Of a DNA stretch of 64,000 bases, positions 48,953 through 56,930 are shown piece after piece. This DNA comes from Methylibium rhizosphaerae. GTDB lineage: Bacteria > Pseudomonadota > Gammaproteobacteria > Burkholderiales > Burkholderiaceae_C. Position numbers and translations under genes: made by a program. Below the pieces are notes generated by a model. The model had not been told where the DNA came from. It worked only from the letters and a program-made list of their open reading frames with translations, and made no database searches. Every line of letters begins with the position of its first letter. The first letter of the stretch is position 1. Location: contig NZ_SWAR01000001.1 in the NCBI RefSeq assembly GCF_006386545.1, positions 186,001 through 250,000 on the forward strand. Reading direction: 5' to 3'.

Positions 48953-50049
48953 GTCAGTCGTGTATCGACTTCACGCTTGGCCTGCGTGAGGTATTCCTTG
49001 GACTGCATTTCGTTCAGCCGCGACACCGTGCGAGGGAATTCATGTGCGAGTGGCCCCTCGGTGTACAGCTGCTCGGGCGGCACTTCGGCAGAGATGATGA
49101 GCTTCACGCGCCGATCGTAGAGCACGTCAACCAGCCAGGTGAAGCGGCGTGCCTCCGAGGCCAGCCGCACCGGCATGGCCGGCACGTTCGACAGGATGAT
49201 GGTGTGGAACTGGCTCGCGAGCTCGAGATAGTCGTTCTGCGAACGCGGACCGCCGCACAGCGTGGCGAAGTCGAACCACACCACGCCGCCGGCACGCCGC
49301 AGCGCCCGCAGCTCGCGGTGCTCGATGTGCAGGCGCGGATCCTCGTCCTTCGCTTCGGCCAGCCGCTCGAAGGCCTCCTCGAGCGCAGCATCCGCCTCGT
49401 CATCGAGGGGGGTGTGGTACAGCTGCACCTGCTCCAGCGTGCGCTGCCGATAGTCGGTGCCGTTGTCGACGTTGATGACCTCGAGCTTTTCCTTCAGCAG
49501 CGCGATGGCCGGCAGGATGCGGTCGCGGTGCAGGCCGTTCGGGTACAGGCCGTCGGGGTGGAAGTTCGACGTGGTGACGATGCTCACCCGATGCTCGAAC
49601 AGCGCCGCCAGCAGGCGGTGCAGGATCATCGCGTCGGTGACGTCGGCCACGTGGAACTCGTCGAAGCAGATGAGCCGGAAGCGACGCGAGATGCGCTGGC
49701 CGAGCGCGTCGAGCGGGTTCACCGTGCCCTGCAGCTCCTGCAGCTCACGGTGCACTTCGCGCATGAACTCATGGAAGTGCAGCCGCGTCTTGCGCGCCAG
49801 CGGCACGGCCTGGAAGAAGCAATCCATCAGGAAGCTCTTGCCGCGCCCCACCCCACCGAACATGTAGACGCCGCGCGGCAGCGGAGGGCGCACCAGCAGC
49901 TTGGTGAGCGCGTTCGAGCGCCGGGCCTTGTAGTCGGCCCACTCGTCCTGACAGCGCTGCAGTGCCGCCACCGCGCGCAGCTGCGCCGGGTCCGGCTTGT
50001 AGCCGCGTTCGGCGAGTGTCTGATGGTAGAGCTCGGTAACGGTCGGCAC
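48949..50049 (-). CDS. zapE: Cell division ATPase ZapE (AFG1 family)
   Basis: Single-domain AAA-like ATPase that associates with the FtsZ ring. The 366-aa product has Walker A GGVGRGKS (around residue 67) and Walker B LICFDEFHV, both typical of AFG1/ZapE, plus YMFGG just before the P-loop and TTSNFHPDGLYPNG as the sensor region. It starts MPTVTELYHQTLAERG at 50049. It lies downstream of lpd on the same strand with 78 bases between. Confidence 0.93.
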   Translation of the reverse strand: MPTVTELYHQTLAERGYKPDPAQLRAVAALQRCQDEWADYKARRSNALTKLLVRPPLPRGVYMFGGVGRGKSFLMDCFFQAVPLARKTRLHFHEFMREVHRELQELQGTVNPLDALGQRISRRFRLICFDEFHVADVTDAMILHRLLAALFEHRVSIVTTSNFHPDGLYPNGLHRDRILPAIALLKEKLEVINVDNGTDYRQRTLEQVQLYHTPLDDEADAALEEAFERLAEAKDEDPRLHIEHRELRALRRAGGVVWFDFATLCGGPRSQNDYLELASQFHTIILSNVPAMPVRLASEARRFTWLVDVLYDRRVKLIISAEVPPEQLYTEGPLAHEFPRTVSRLNEMQSKEYLTQAKREVDTRLT

Positions 50050-50091
50050 GTCTCATCCCCGCCGCGGCCAGCGTGTCGTCGATATGGGCCG

Positions 50092-50114
50092 GGCGCGGCG
50101 GTCCGTGCCGCGCC
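50092..50114 (-). terminator. GC-rich hairpin after the lpd gene
   Basis: An eight-base perfect stem (GGCGCGGC / GCCGCGCC) with loop ACGGACC in the lpd-zapE gap. There is no T tract, so it is at best a weak or Rho-linked end for the sucAB-lpd transcript. Confidence 0.35.
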
Positions 50115-50127
50115 ACGGCTGCAAGGG

Positions 50128-51558
50128 TCAGAAGTTCAGCGAGCGCTTGTCGACCGCCAGGGCTGCTTCCTTGGTGGCTTCGCTCAAGCTGGGGTGCGCA
50201 TGGCAGATGCGCGCGATGTCCTCGGCGCTGGCCTTGAACTCCATCGCCACCACGCTCTCGGCGATCAGCTCCGAAGCGTAGGGGCCGACGATGTGCACGC
50301 CCAGGATCTCGTCCGTCTTGGCATCGGCCAGGAACTTCACCATGCCGGTGGTGTCGCCCAGCGCCCGCGCACGGCCGTTGGCCATGAAAGGGAACGTGCC
50401 CGCCTTGTAAGCACGACCCGCCGCCTTGAGCTGCTGCTCGGTCTGGCCCACCCAGGCGATCTCGGGGCTGGTGTAGATCACCCACGGGATGGTGTTGAAG
50501 TTCACGTGGCCGTGCTGGCCGGCAATGCGCTCGGCCACAGCGACGCCCTCTTCCTCGGCCTTGTGCGCAAGCATGGGGCCGCGCACCACGTCACCGACCG
50601 CCCACACGTTGGGCAGGTTGGTCTTGCAGTCGTCGTCCACCACGATGGCGCCGCGCTCGTCGAGCTTCAGGCCCACCGCCTCGGGGTTGAGGCCGATGGT
50701 GTTGGCCACCCGGCCGATCGAGACGATCAGCTTGTCGACCTCGAGCACCTGGGCACCGCCCTTGGCGTCGGTGTAGGACACCTTCACGCCCTTCTTGTCG
50801 CTCTTGACCTCGTTGATCTTCACGCCGAGTTCGATCTTCAGGCCCTGCTTGGAGAAGGCCTTGTGGGCTTCCTTGGCGATCTGCTCGTCCACCGCGCCCA
50901 GGAAGGTGGGCAGCGCCTCGAGCACGCTCACCTCGGCGCCGAGGCGGCGCCACACCGAACCCATCTCGAGGCCGATGACGCCGGCGCCGATGAGGCCCAG
51001 CTTCTTCGGCACGCCCTCGATGCGCAGTGCGCCGTCGTTGCTGAGGATGTTCTCCTCGTCGAACGGCGCGCCGGGCAGCGCACGGGCGTTGGAGCCGGTG
51101 GCCACGATGACGTGCTTGCCGACGATGCTCTCTTCGGCGGCGCCGGCCACCTTGATCTCATAGCCGCCCTCGGCTGCCTTCACGAACGAGCCGCGGCCGT
51201 GGAAGAACGTGACCTTGTTCTTCTTGAACAGGTAGACGATGCCGTCGTTGTTCTGCTTCACGACGTTGTCCTTGCGGGACAGCATCTTGGCCACGTCGAT
51301 CTCGAGGCCCGAGACCGTGATGCCGTGGTCGGCGAAGTGATGCCTGGCGTGCTCGTAGTTCTCGCTCGACTGCAGCAGGGCCTTCGACGGAATGCAGCCG
51401 ACGTTGGTGCAGGTACCGCCCAGGGCCGGGCCGCCCTTGGCGTTTTTCCATTCGTCGATGCAGGCGGTGTTGAAGCCCAGCTGCGCCGCGCGGATGGCCG
51501 CGACGTAGCCGCCGGGGCCGCCGCCGATGACAACGACGTCGAATTGTTTTGCGCTCAT
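50128..51558 (-). CDS. lpd: Dihydrolipoamide dehydrogenase (E3)
   Basis: FAD-dependent E3 component that reoxidises lipoamide of the 2-oxoglutarate dehydrogenase complex with NAD+. The 476-aa product has FAD motif [19 protein letters not shown], the redox-active disulfide [13 protein letters not shown], the NAD motif [19 protein letters not shown], and the C-terminal dimer-interface His-Glu pair in HAHPSLSE. It follows sucB by 10 bases, so it is probably the dedicated E3 of this complex. Confidence 0.96.
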   Translation of the reverse strand: MSAKQFDVVVIGGGPGGYVAAIRAAQLGFNTACIDEWKNAKGGPALGGTCTNVGCIPSKALLQSSENYEHARHHFADHGITVSGLEIDVAKMLSRKDNVVKQNNDGIVYLFKKNKVTFFHGRGSFVKAAEGGYEIKVAGAAEESIVGKHVIVATGSNARALPGAPFDEENILSNDGALRIEGVPKKLGLIGAGVIGLEMGSVWRRLGAEVSVLEALPTFLGAVDEQIAKEAHKAFSKQGLKIELGVKINEVKSDKKGVKVSYTDAKGGAQVLEVDKLIVSIGRVANTIGLNPEAVGLKLDERGAIVVDDDCKTNLPNVWAVGDVVRGPMLAHKAEEEGVAVAERIAGQHGHVNFNTIPWVIYTSPEIAWVGQTEQQLKAAGRAYKAGTFPFMANGRARALGDTTGMVKFLADAKTDEILGVHIVGPYASELIAESVVAMEFKASAEDIARICHAHPSLSEATKEAALAVDKRSLNF

Positions 51559-51568
51559 GGTCCGCCCC

Positions 51569-52825
51569 TCAGATGTCGAACAGCAGGCGGGCCGGATCTT
51601 CCAGCGCTTCCTTCATGGCCACCAGGCCCAGCACGGCTTCGCGGCCGTCGATGATGCGGTGGTCATAGCTCATGGCCAGGTAGTTGATCGGGCGCACGAC
51701 GACCTGCCCGTTCTCGACCACGGCGCGGTCCTTGGTGGCATGCACGCCCAGGATGGCCGACTGCGGCGGGTTGATGATCGGGGTGGACAGCATCGAGCCG
51801 AACACGCCGCCGTTGGAGATCGAGAAGGTGCCGCCTGAAAGCTCTTCCAGCGACAGCTTGCCGTCCTTGGCCTTCTGGCCGAACTCGGCGATCTTCTTCT
51901 CGATGTCGGCGAAGCTCATCTGGTCGGCATTGCGCAGGATGGGCACCACCAGGCCGCGCGGCGAACCCACCGCGATGCCGATGTCGAAGTAGCCGTGGTA
52001 GACGATGTCGTTGCCGTCGACGCTGGCATTGAGCACCGGGTACTTCTTGAGCGCGGCCACCGCGGCCTTCACGAAGAAGCTCATGAAGCCGATCTTGACG
52101 CCGTGTTCCTTCTCGAACTTTTCCTGGAAGCGCTTGCGCATTTCCATCACCGGCGCCATGTTCACCTCGTTGAAGGTGGTGAGGATGGCGTTGGTGGCCT
52201 GCGACTGCAGCAGGCGCTCGGCCACGCGCGCGCGCAGGCGGCTCATCGGCACGCGCTGCTCGGGACGGTCGCCGAGGTTCACCATGGCCGGCGCGGCCAC
52301 GGCCGGCAGCGGCTTGGCGACTGCCGGCGTGGCAGGCACCTGCACGGCCGGAGCCTGCACGCCGGCGGCGATGGCACCCAGCACGTCGCCCTTGGTGACG
52401 CGGCCGTCCTTGCCGGTGCCGGCGACCTGTGCCGTGCTCAGGTTGTTGTCGGCCAGCAGCTTGGCTGCCGCGGGCATGGCGACGTCGGACTTGGAACCAC
52501 CGGCCGCCGGGGCGGCGGCAGCCGGGGCCGGCGCGGCAGCAGCGGGCACCGCCTTCACTTCGAGCGGGCTCACCTGGGCCTTCGCCTCGGTGTCGATCCT
52601 GGCGATGACCTCGTCGCTGGTGACGGTCTCGCCATCGTTCTTGACGATCTGGGCCATCACGCCGGCCGAGGGTGCCGGCACTTCGAGCACGACCTTGTCG
52701 GTCTCGATCTCGATGAGGATCTCATCCACCGCCACGGCTTCGCCGGGCTTCTTCTTCCACTGCAGCAGGGTGGCTTCGGCCACCGATTCGGACAGCTGGG
52801 GGACCTTGACTTCAACAAGCGCCAT
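51569..52825 (-). CDS. sucB: Dihydrolipoamide succinyltransferase (E2o)
   Basis: Core of the 2-oxoglutarate dehydrogenase complex. The 418-aa product has an N-terminal lipoyl domain (lipoyl-Lys in [11 protein letters not shown], near residue 43), an Ala/Pro linker, the E3-binding domain ([20 protein letters not shown]) and the catalytic domain ending [11 protein letters not shown], with His and Asp. The ATG has AAGGAAG upstream. The 119-base gap from sucA contains a short 9-base repeat. Confidence 0.97.
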   Translation of the reverse strand: MALVEVKVPQLSESVAEATLLQWKKKPGEAVAVDEILIEIETDKVVLEVPAPSAGVMAQIVKNDGETVTSDEVIARIDTEAKAQVSPLEVKAVPAAAAPAPAAAAPAAGGSKSDVAMPAAAKLLADNNLSTAQVAGTGKDGRVTKGDVLGAIAAGVQAPAVQVPATPAVAKPLPAVAAPAMVNLGDRPEQRVPMSRLRARVAERLLQSQATNAILTTFNEVNMAPVMEMRKRFQEKFEKEHGVKIGFMSFFVKAAVAALKKYPVLNASVDGNDIVYHGYFDIGIAVGSPRGLVVPILRNADQMSFADIEKKIAEFGQKAKDGKLSLEELSGGTFSISNGGVFGSMLSTPIINPPQSAILGVHATKDRAVVENGQVVVRPINYLAMSYDHRIIDGREAVLGLVAMKEALEDPARLLFDI

Positions 52826-52944
52826 GATGCGTGTCTTCCTTGATTCTTCGCGTTGCGTGCGAGTGTTCGCTGTATTCGCTGTGTTCGATGCGTAAGCGCA
52901 AGCCGGCCGCGCTCAGGTAACCAAGCGCGCCAGCCTGCAAACCG

Positions 52945-55803
52945 TCATTTCGTGAGCACGAAGCCCTTGAGCTTGGCAAAGGCCTGGTCGAGCAGGGCCT
53001 TCTGTTGCTCCTGGTGCAGGTGGGCATAGCCCACCGCGGGCGACGCCGAGGCCGGGCGGCCGGCGTAGCCGAGCTTCTGGCCTTCGAGCATGTTCTCGTG
53101 GATGTTGTGCTGCACGAAGAACCAGGCGCCCTGGTTCTGCGGCTCGTCCTGGCACCACACGATGTCGGTCGCGTTCGGGTACTTCTTCAGCTCGGCAGCG
53201 AACGCCTTGTGCGGGAAGGGATAGAGCTGCTCGACGCGCAGGATCGCCGTGTCGGTGCTCTTCTTCTCGTCGCGCTTCTTCACGAGGTCGTAGTAGACCT
53301 TGCCAGAACAAGCGATCACGCGCTTGACCTTGGAAGCGTCGATGTCGCCGTTGAGCTCGCCGATCACGGTGCGGAACTCACCCTTGGTGAATTCGGTGAG
53401 CGCAGACGTCGCGTCCTTGTTGCGCAGCAGCGACTTGGGCGTCATCACGACCAGCGGCTTGCGGAACATGCGCACCTGCTGGCGGCGCAGCAGGTGGAAG
53501 ATCTGGCTGGCCGTGGTGGGCTGGCAGACCTGCATGTTGTTATCGGCCGCCAGCTGCATGAAGCGCTCCAGGCGGGCCGAGCTGTGCTCGGGACCCTGGC
53601 CTTCGTAGCCGTGCGGCAGCAGCAGCGTGAGACCGTTGGCGCGGCCCCACTTCACTTCGCCGGAGGCGATGAACTGGTCGATCACCACCTGCGCGCCGTT
53701 GGCGAAGTCGCCGAACTGCGCTTCCCAGATGGTGAGCGTGTTCGGGTCGGCGCTCGCATAGCCGTATTCGAAGCCGAGCACGGCTTCTTCGGACAGCAGC
53801 GAGTCGATGACGACGAACGGCGCCTGGTTCTCGGCCACGTTCTGCAGCGGAACGTAGATGCCTTCGTCCCACTTCTCGCGGTTCTGGTCGTGCAGCACCG
53901 CGTGGCGGTGGGTGAACGTGCCCCGGCCGCAGTCTTCGCCCGACAGGCGCACCGGGTAGCCGCTGGCCACCAGCGACGCGTAGGCGAGGTGCTCGCCCAT
54001 GCCCCAGTCGACGTTGATCTCGCCGCGGCCCATGGCCGCGCGGTCGGCCAGCACCTTCTCGACCAGCGGGTGAGCCTTGAAGTTGGACGGCAGCGTCGTG
54101 ATGCGCTCGGCCAGGCGCTTGATCTCGGCCAGCGGCAGCGCGGTGTCGGCCGCGTCGGTCCACTTCTTGCCGAGGTAGGGCTGCCAGTCGACGGCGTACT
54201 TGCTCTTGTAGTTGGTGAGCACCGGGTCGACCGTGTGCTTGCCGGCGTCCATGGCGGCGCGGTAGGCCTTGACCATGGCGTCGGGGCCGTCGGCCGGCAG
54301 CACGCCCTGGGCGACCAGCTTGTCGCCGTAGAGCTTGCGGGTGCCGGGGTGCTGGCCGATCTTCTTGTACATCAGCGGCTGGGTCAGCGCAGGCGTGTCC
54401 TGCTCGTTGTGGCCCAGCTTGCGGAAGCAGATGATGTCGACCACCACGTCCTTGTTGAACTCCTGGCGGTATTCGAGCGCGAGCTGGGTGGCGAACACCA
54501 CGGCTTCCGGGTCATCGCCGTTCACGTGCAGCACCGGCGCCTCGATCATCTTGACCACGTCGGTGCAATACAGCGTGGAGCGCGTGTCGCGCGGATCGCT
54601 GGTGGTGAAGCCGATCTGGTTGTTGATGACGAGGTGCACCGTGCCGCCGGTGTAGTAGCCGCGCGTCTGCGCCAGCGCCAGCGTTTCCATCACCACGCCC
54701 TGGCCGGCGAATGCGGCGTCGCCGTGCACCAGCACCGGCAGCACCTGGTCGCCTTCCTTGTCGCCGCGGCGGTCGAGGCGGGCCTTGACCGACCCTTCTA
54801 CGACCGGGTTCACGATCTCGAGGTGGGAGGGGTTGAACGCCAGGCTCAGGTGCACCGGGCCGCCGGGGGTGGACACGTCGCTCGAGAAGCCCTGGTGGTA
54901 CTTCACGTCGCCGGCCGGCAGGTCTTCCTTGGCCGTGTGCTCGAACTCGGCGAACAGGTCGGCGGGCATCTTGCCCAGCGTGTTGACCAGCACGTTCAGG
55001 CGGCCGCGGTGGGCCATGCCGATCACGAATTCCTGCACGCCCTTTTCACCGCCGCGCTGCACCAGCTCGTCCATCGAGGCAATGAAGCTCTCGCCGCCTT
55101 CGAGCGAGAAGCGCTTCTGGCCGACGTACTTGGTGTGCAGGTAGCGCTCCAGGCCTTCGGCCGCGGTGAGGCGGTCGAGGATGTGCTTCTTCTTCTCGGC
55201 GCTGAAGTTCGGCTTGCTGCGGCTGCTTTCGAGCTTTTCCTGCCACCAGCGCTTTTCCACCGGCTCGGTGATGTGCATGAACTCGGCGCCGATGGTGCCG
55301 CAGTAGGTTTCACGCAGCGCCTGCAGGATCTCGCGCAGCGTCTGCTGCTCGGCCTTGGTGAAGTAGGTGTTCGTGGCGCTGAACGTGATGTCCATGTCGG
55401 ACTCGGTCAGGTCGTAGAACGCCGGCTCGAGTTCGGGGATCTTGGCGCGTTCCTGGCGCTTGAGGGGGTCGAGGTCGGCCCAGCGGGCACCGAGCGAACG
55501 ATAGGCAGCAATCAGGGACTGGACATGGACCTGCTTGCGGGCCACCGCCAGTTCGCTGGCGCTGGCGCGCACCGCGAAGGCGTTGGCCTTGGCACGCTGC
55601 GCGAACGACTCGACGACCGGCGCATGGGCCACGTCGCGCGATTCCGTGCCGTCGACGGCCGGAACGTTCTGCAGGGCATCGAAGTAGGCCCGCCAGTTGT
55701 CGGGGACCGAACCGGGGTTGTCGAGGTACGCCTCGTACAACTCTTCCACATAGGGCGCATTGCCCCCGAACAGGTACGAGTTCGACCTGTATTGCTGCAT
55801 CAT
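52945..55803 (-). CDS. sucA: 2-oxoglutarate dehydrogenase E1 component
   Basis: Thiamine-diphosphate enzyme that decarboxylates 2-oxoglutarate in the TCA cycle. The 952-aa product starts MMQQYRSNSYLFGGNAPYVE; the first ~40 residues are the E2-binding segment. TPP/Mg binding is in HGDAAFAGQGVVME and NNQIGFTTS; GMAHRGRLNVL carries active-site residues. It is the first gene of sucA-sucB-lpd and has a clear promoter 150 bases upstream. A first ATG is directly followed by a second (MM). Confidence 0.97.
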   Translation of the reverse strand: MMQQYRSNSYLFGGNAPYVEELYEAYLDNPGSVPDNWRAYFDALQNVPAVDGTESRDVAHAPVVESFAQRAKANAFAVRASASELAVARKQVHVQSLIAAYRSLGARWADLDPLKRQERAKIPELEPAFYDLTESDMDITFSATNTYFTKAEQQTLREILQALRETYCGTIGAEFMHITEPVEKRWWQEKLESSRSKPNFSAEKKKHILDRLTAAEGLERYLHTKYVGQKRFSLEGGESFIASMDELVQRGGEKGVQEFVIGMAHRGRLNVLVNTLGKMPADLFAEFEHTAKEDLPAGDVKYHQGFSSDVSTPGGPVHLSLAFNPSHLEIVNPVVEGSVKARLDRRGDKEGDQVLPVLVHGDAAFAGQGVVMETLALAQTRGYYTGGTVHLVINNQIGFTTSDPRDTRSTLYCTDVVKMIEAPVLHVNGDDPEAVVFATQLALEYRQEFNKDVVVDIICFRKLGHNEQDTPALTQPLMYKKIGQHPGTRKLYGDKLVAQGVLPADGPDAMVKAYRAAMDAGKHTVDPVLTNYKSKYAVDWQPYLGKKWTDAADTALPLAEIKRLAERITTLPSNFKAHPLVEKVLADRAAMGRGEINVDWGMGEHLAYASLVASGYPVRLSGEDCGRGTFTHRHAVLHDQNREKWDEGIYVPLQNVAENQAPFVVIDSLLSEEAVLGFEYGYASADPNTLTIWEAQFGDFANGAQVVIDQFIASGEVKWGRANGLTLLLPHGYEGQGPEHSSARLERFMQLAADNNMQVCQPTTASQIFHLLRRQQVRMFRKPLVVMTPKSLLRNKDATSALTEFTKGEFRTVIGELNGDIDASKVKRVIACSGKVYYDLVKKRDEKKSTDTAILRVEQLYPFPHKAFAAELKKYPNATDIVWCQDEPQNQGAWFFVQHNIHENMLEGQKLGYAGRPASASPAVGYAHLHQEQQKALLDQAFAKLKGFVLTK

Positions 55804-55955
55804 CTTTCGCTCACCTTTTGCGCCGGTTTCCAGCGCTCATGTGGGTTGAACAACCTTCCGCGACACGGCTTGACCGGTTGGCGGATTGCGACCCGCCTTT
55901 ACGGTTCCGAGAACCAGAAAAGGGGACGGGAAGGACCTACAGAGTCAGAGGCGCG

Positions 55956-55984
55956 ACTCTAACACCGCCCCGGTTGCCTCACAA
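55956..55984 (-). promoter_or_regulatory. Sigma-70-type promoter of sucA-sucB-lpd
   Basis: TTGTGA (-35) and TAGAGT (-10) separated by exactly 17 bases on the minus strand. It is the best promoter match in the window. Transcription would start near 55949 and leave a leader of about 145 bases. Confidence 0.7.
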
Positions 55985-56046
55985 ATGCGTGGAAACCGAG
56001 AGCGAGAACAGCTGCACGGCCCGCGGGCTCTGGCTTTGGCTCTGGC

Positions 56047-56358
56047 TCAGGCGATCGTCGCTTCGTCGCTGCGCTTGTCACCGCGGCTGTCGGTCCACGA
56101 CACGCTGAGGCGGTCGCCCGCCTTGCCGCCCTTGAAGCTGAACTGCAGGTAGGGGTTCTTCGACACCGCGGCGCCCCACTGGGCGGCGAGCACGGTGCGG
56201 CCGGCATGCTGGACCAGCACCTCCTGGATGAACCAGGCCGGGATGGTCCGGCCGGCCGCGTCCTTGCGCTGGCCGCTTTCCATCTCGTGGGCCATCAGGA
56301 TGCGCACGGTGGTCCTGTCGCCCTGCACTTGCGCGCGGATGCGCATCGGTTCTGCCAT
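56047..56358 (-). CDS. soxZ: Sulfur-carrier partner protein SoxZ
   Basis: Forms the SoxYZ heterodimer that carries sulfur intermediates in thiosulfate oxidation. The 103-aa product starts MAEPMRIRAQVQGDRTTVRI, keeps the SoxZ immunoglobulin-like beta pattern and the conserved HEMESGQRKD, and has no signal peptide, as expected for export with SoxY. It starts 17 bases after soxY. No soxA, X, B, C or D gene is in the window. Confidence 0.92.
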   Translation of the reverse strand: MAEPMRIRAQVQGDRTTVRILMAHEMESGQRKDAAGRTIPAWFIQEVLVQHAGRTVLAAQWGAAVSKNPYLQFSFKGGKAGDRLSVSWTDSRGDKRSDEATIA

Positions 56359-56375
56359 GTTCGAGGGCCCGTCCT

Positions 56376-56828
56376 TCAGTTGCCGCAGCCGCCCAGCGTC
56401 ACGGTGACCTGCTGCGCGGCGTAGTAGTACCGGTCGCCGACCTTCGCCAGGGCATAGACCTTCGAGGTTTCGGCCATCTTGATGTTGGTGGCGAGGTGGG
56501 CGTCGGTGCCTGACGGCAGCTCGAACACCGCCGCCAGCGCATTGGGATTCTTCTCGACCACGATGGCCAGCTGCGTGGTGCCGGGCAGCTGGCTGGCGGC
56601 GCTGACCCGCACGACCGCGCCGTTCTCTGCGATCTCGGGGGCCTGCAGCTGGACCTGCCGGCTCTCGGCCGCGGCCGCCGTGCCGCCCAGGGCCTTGACC
56701 ACGGCGGCCAGCGACTGCGCCTCGAAGGCGGCCTGGTTCCAGGCGGCCCGGGCTGCCTGCGGCGAAAGGCCGGCCGCCGCGCCCAGCACCGCAGCGCCGG
56801 ACTGCAACAGCTCGCGGCGGTTCGTCAT
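56376..56828 (-). CDS. soxY: Sulfur carrier protein SoxY
   Basis: Covalent sulfur carrier of the Sox pathway; the substrate is bound to a Cys on a C-terminal swinging arm. The 150-aa precursor has a twin-arginine-type signal (MTNRRELLQSGAAVLGAAAG, cleaved near ARA). It ends TLGGCGN, where the family ends GGCGG, so the last residue is Asn instead of Gly. The open frame extends upstream, but ATG at 56828 matches the signal peptide. It follows the GGDEF/EAL gene by 102 bases. Confidence 0.93.
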   Translation of the reverse strand: MTNRRELLQSGAAVLGAAAGLSPQAARAAWNQAAFEAQSLAAVVKALGGTAAAAESRQVQLQAPEIAENGAVVRVSAASQLPGTTQLAIVVEKNPNALAAVFELPSGTDAHLATNIKMAETSKVYALAKVGDRYYYAAQQVTVTLGGCGN

Positions 56829-56854
56829 GTGTGCTCCATCGGTTCGAGAAAATT

Positions 56855-56874
56855 GCATGCGGGAGCATGCGGGG
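56855..56874. repeat. Tandem 10-base repeat upstream of soxY
   Basis: GCATGCGGGA is followed directly by GCATGCGGGG. Each copy starts with the palindrome GCATGC. The pair lies 27-46 bases before the soxY start, where an operator or leader element could be. It may also be chance in GC-rich DNA. Confidence 0.6.
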
Positions 56875-56930
56875 CGCACTCTACGGCAAATGCGCAGGCC
56901 CCTCCCCGCCGGCCTTTGCCGCCGGCGCCG

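Noticed and set aside
53005-55962. A 985-codon open frame on the plus strand opposite sucA
   Set aside because: It is antisense to a well-supported gene, has a His/Val/Arg/Leu-rich composition without recognisable domains, and is expected in GC-rich DNA where stop codons are rare.
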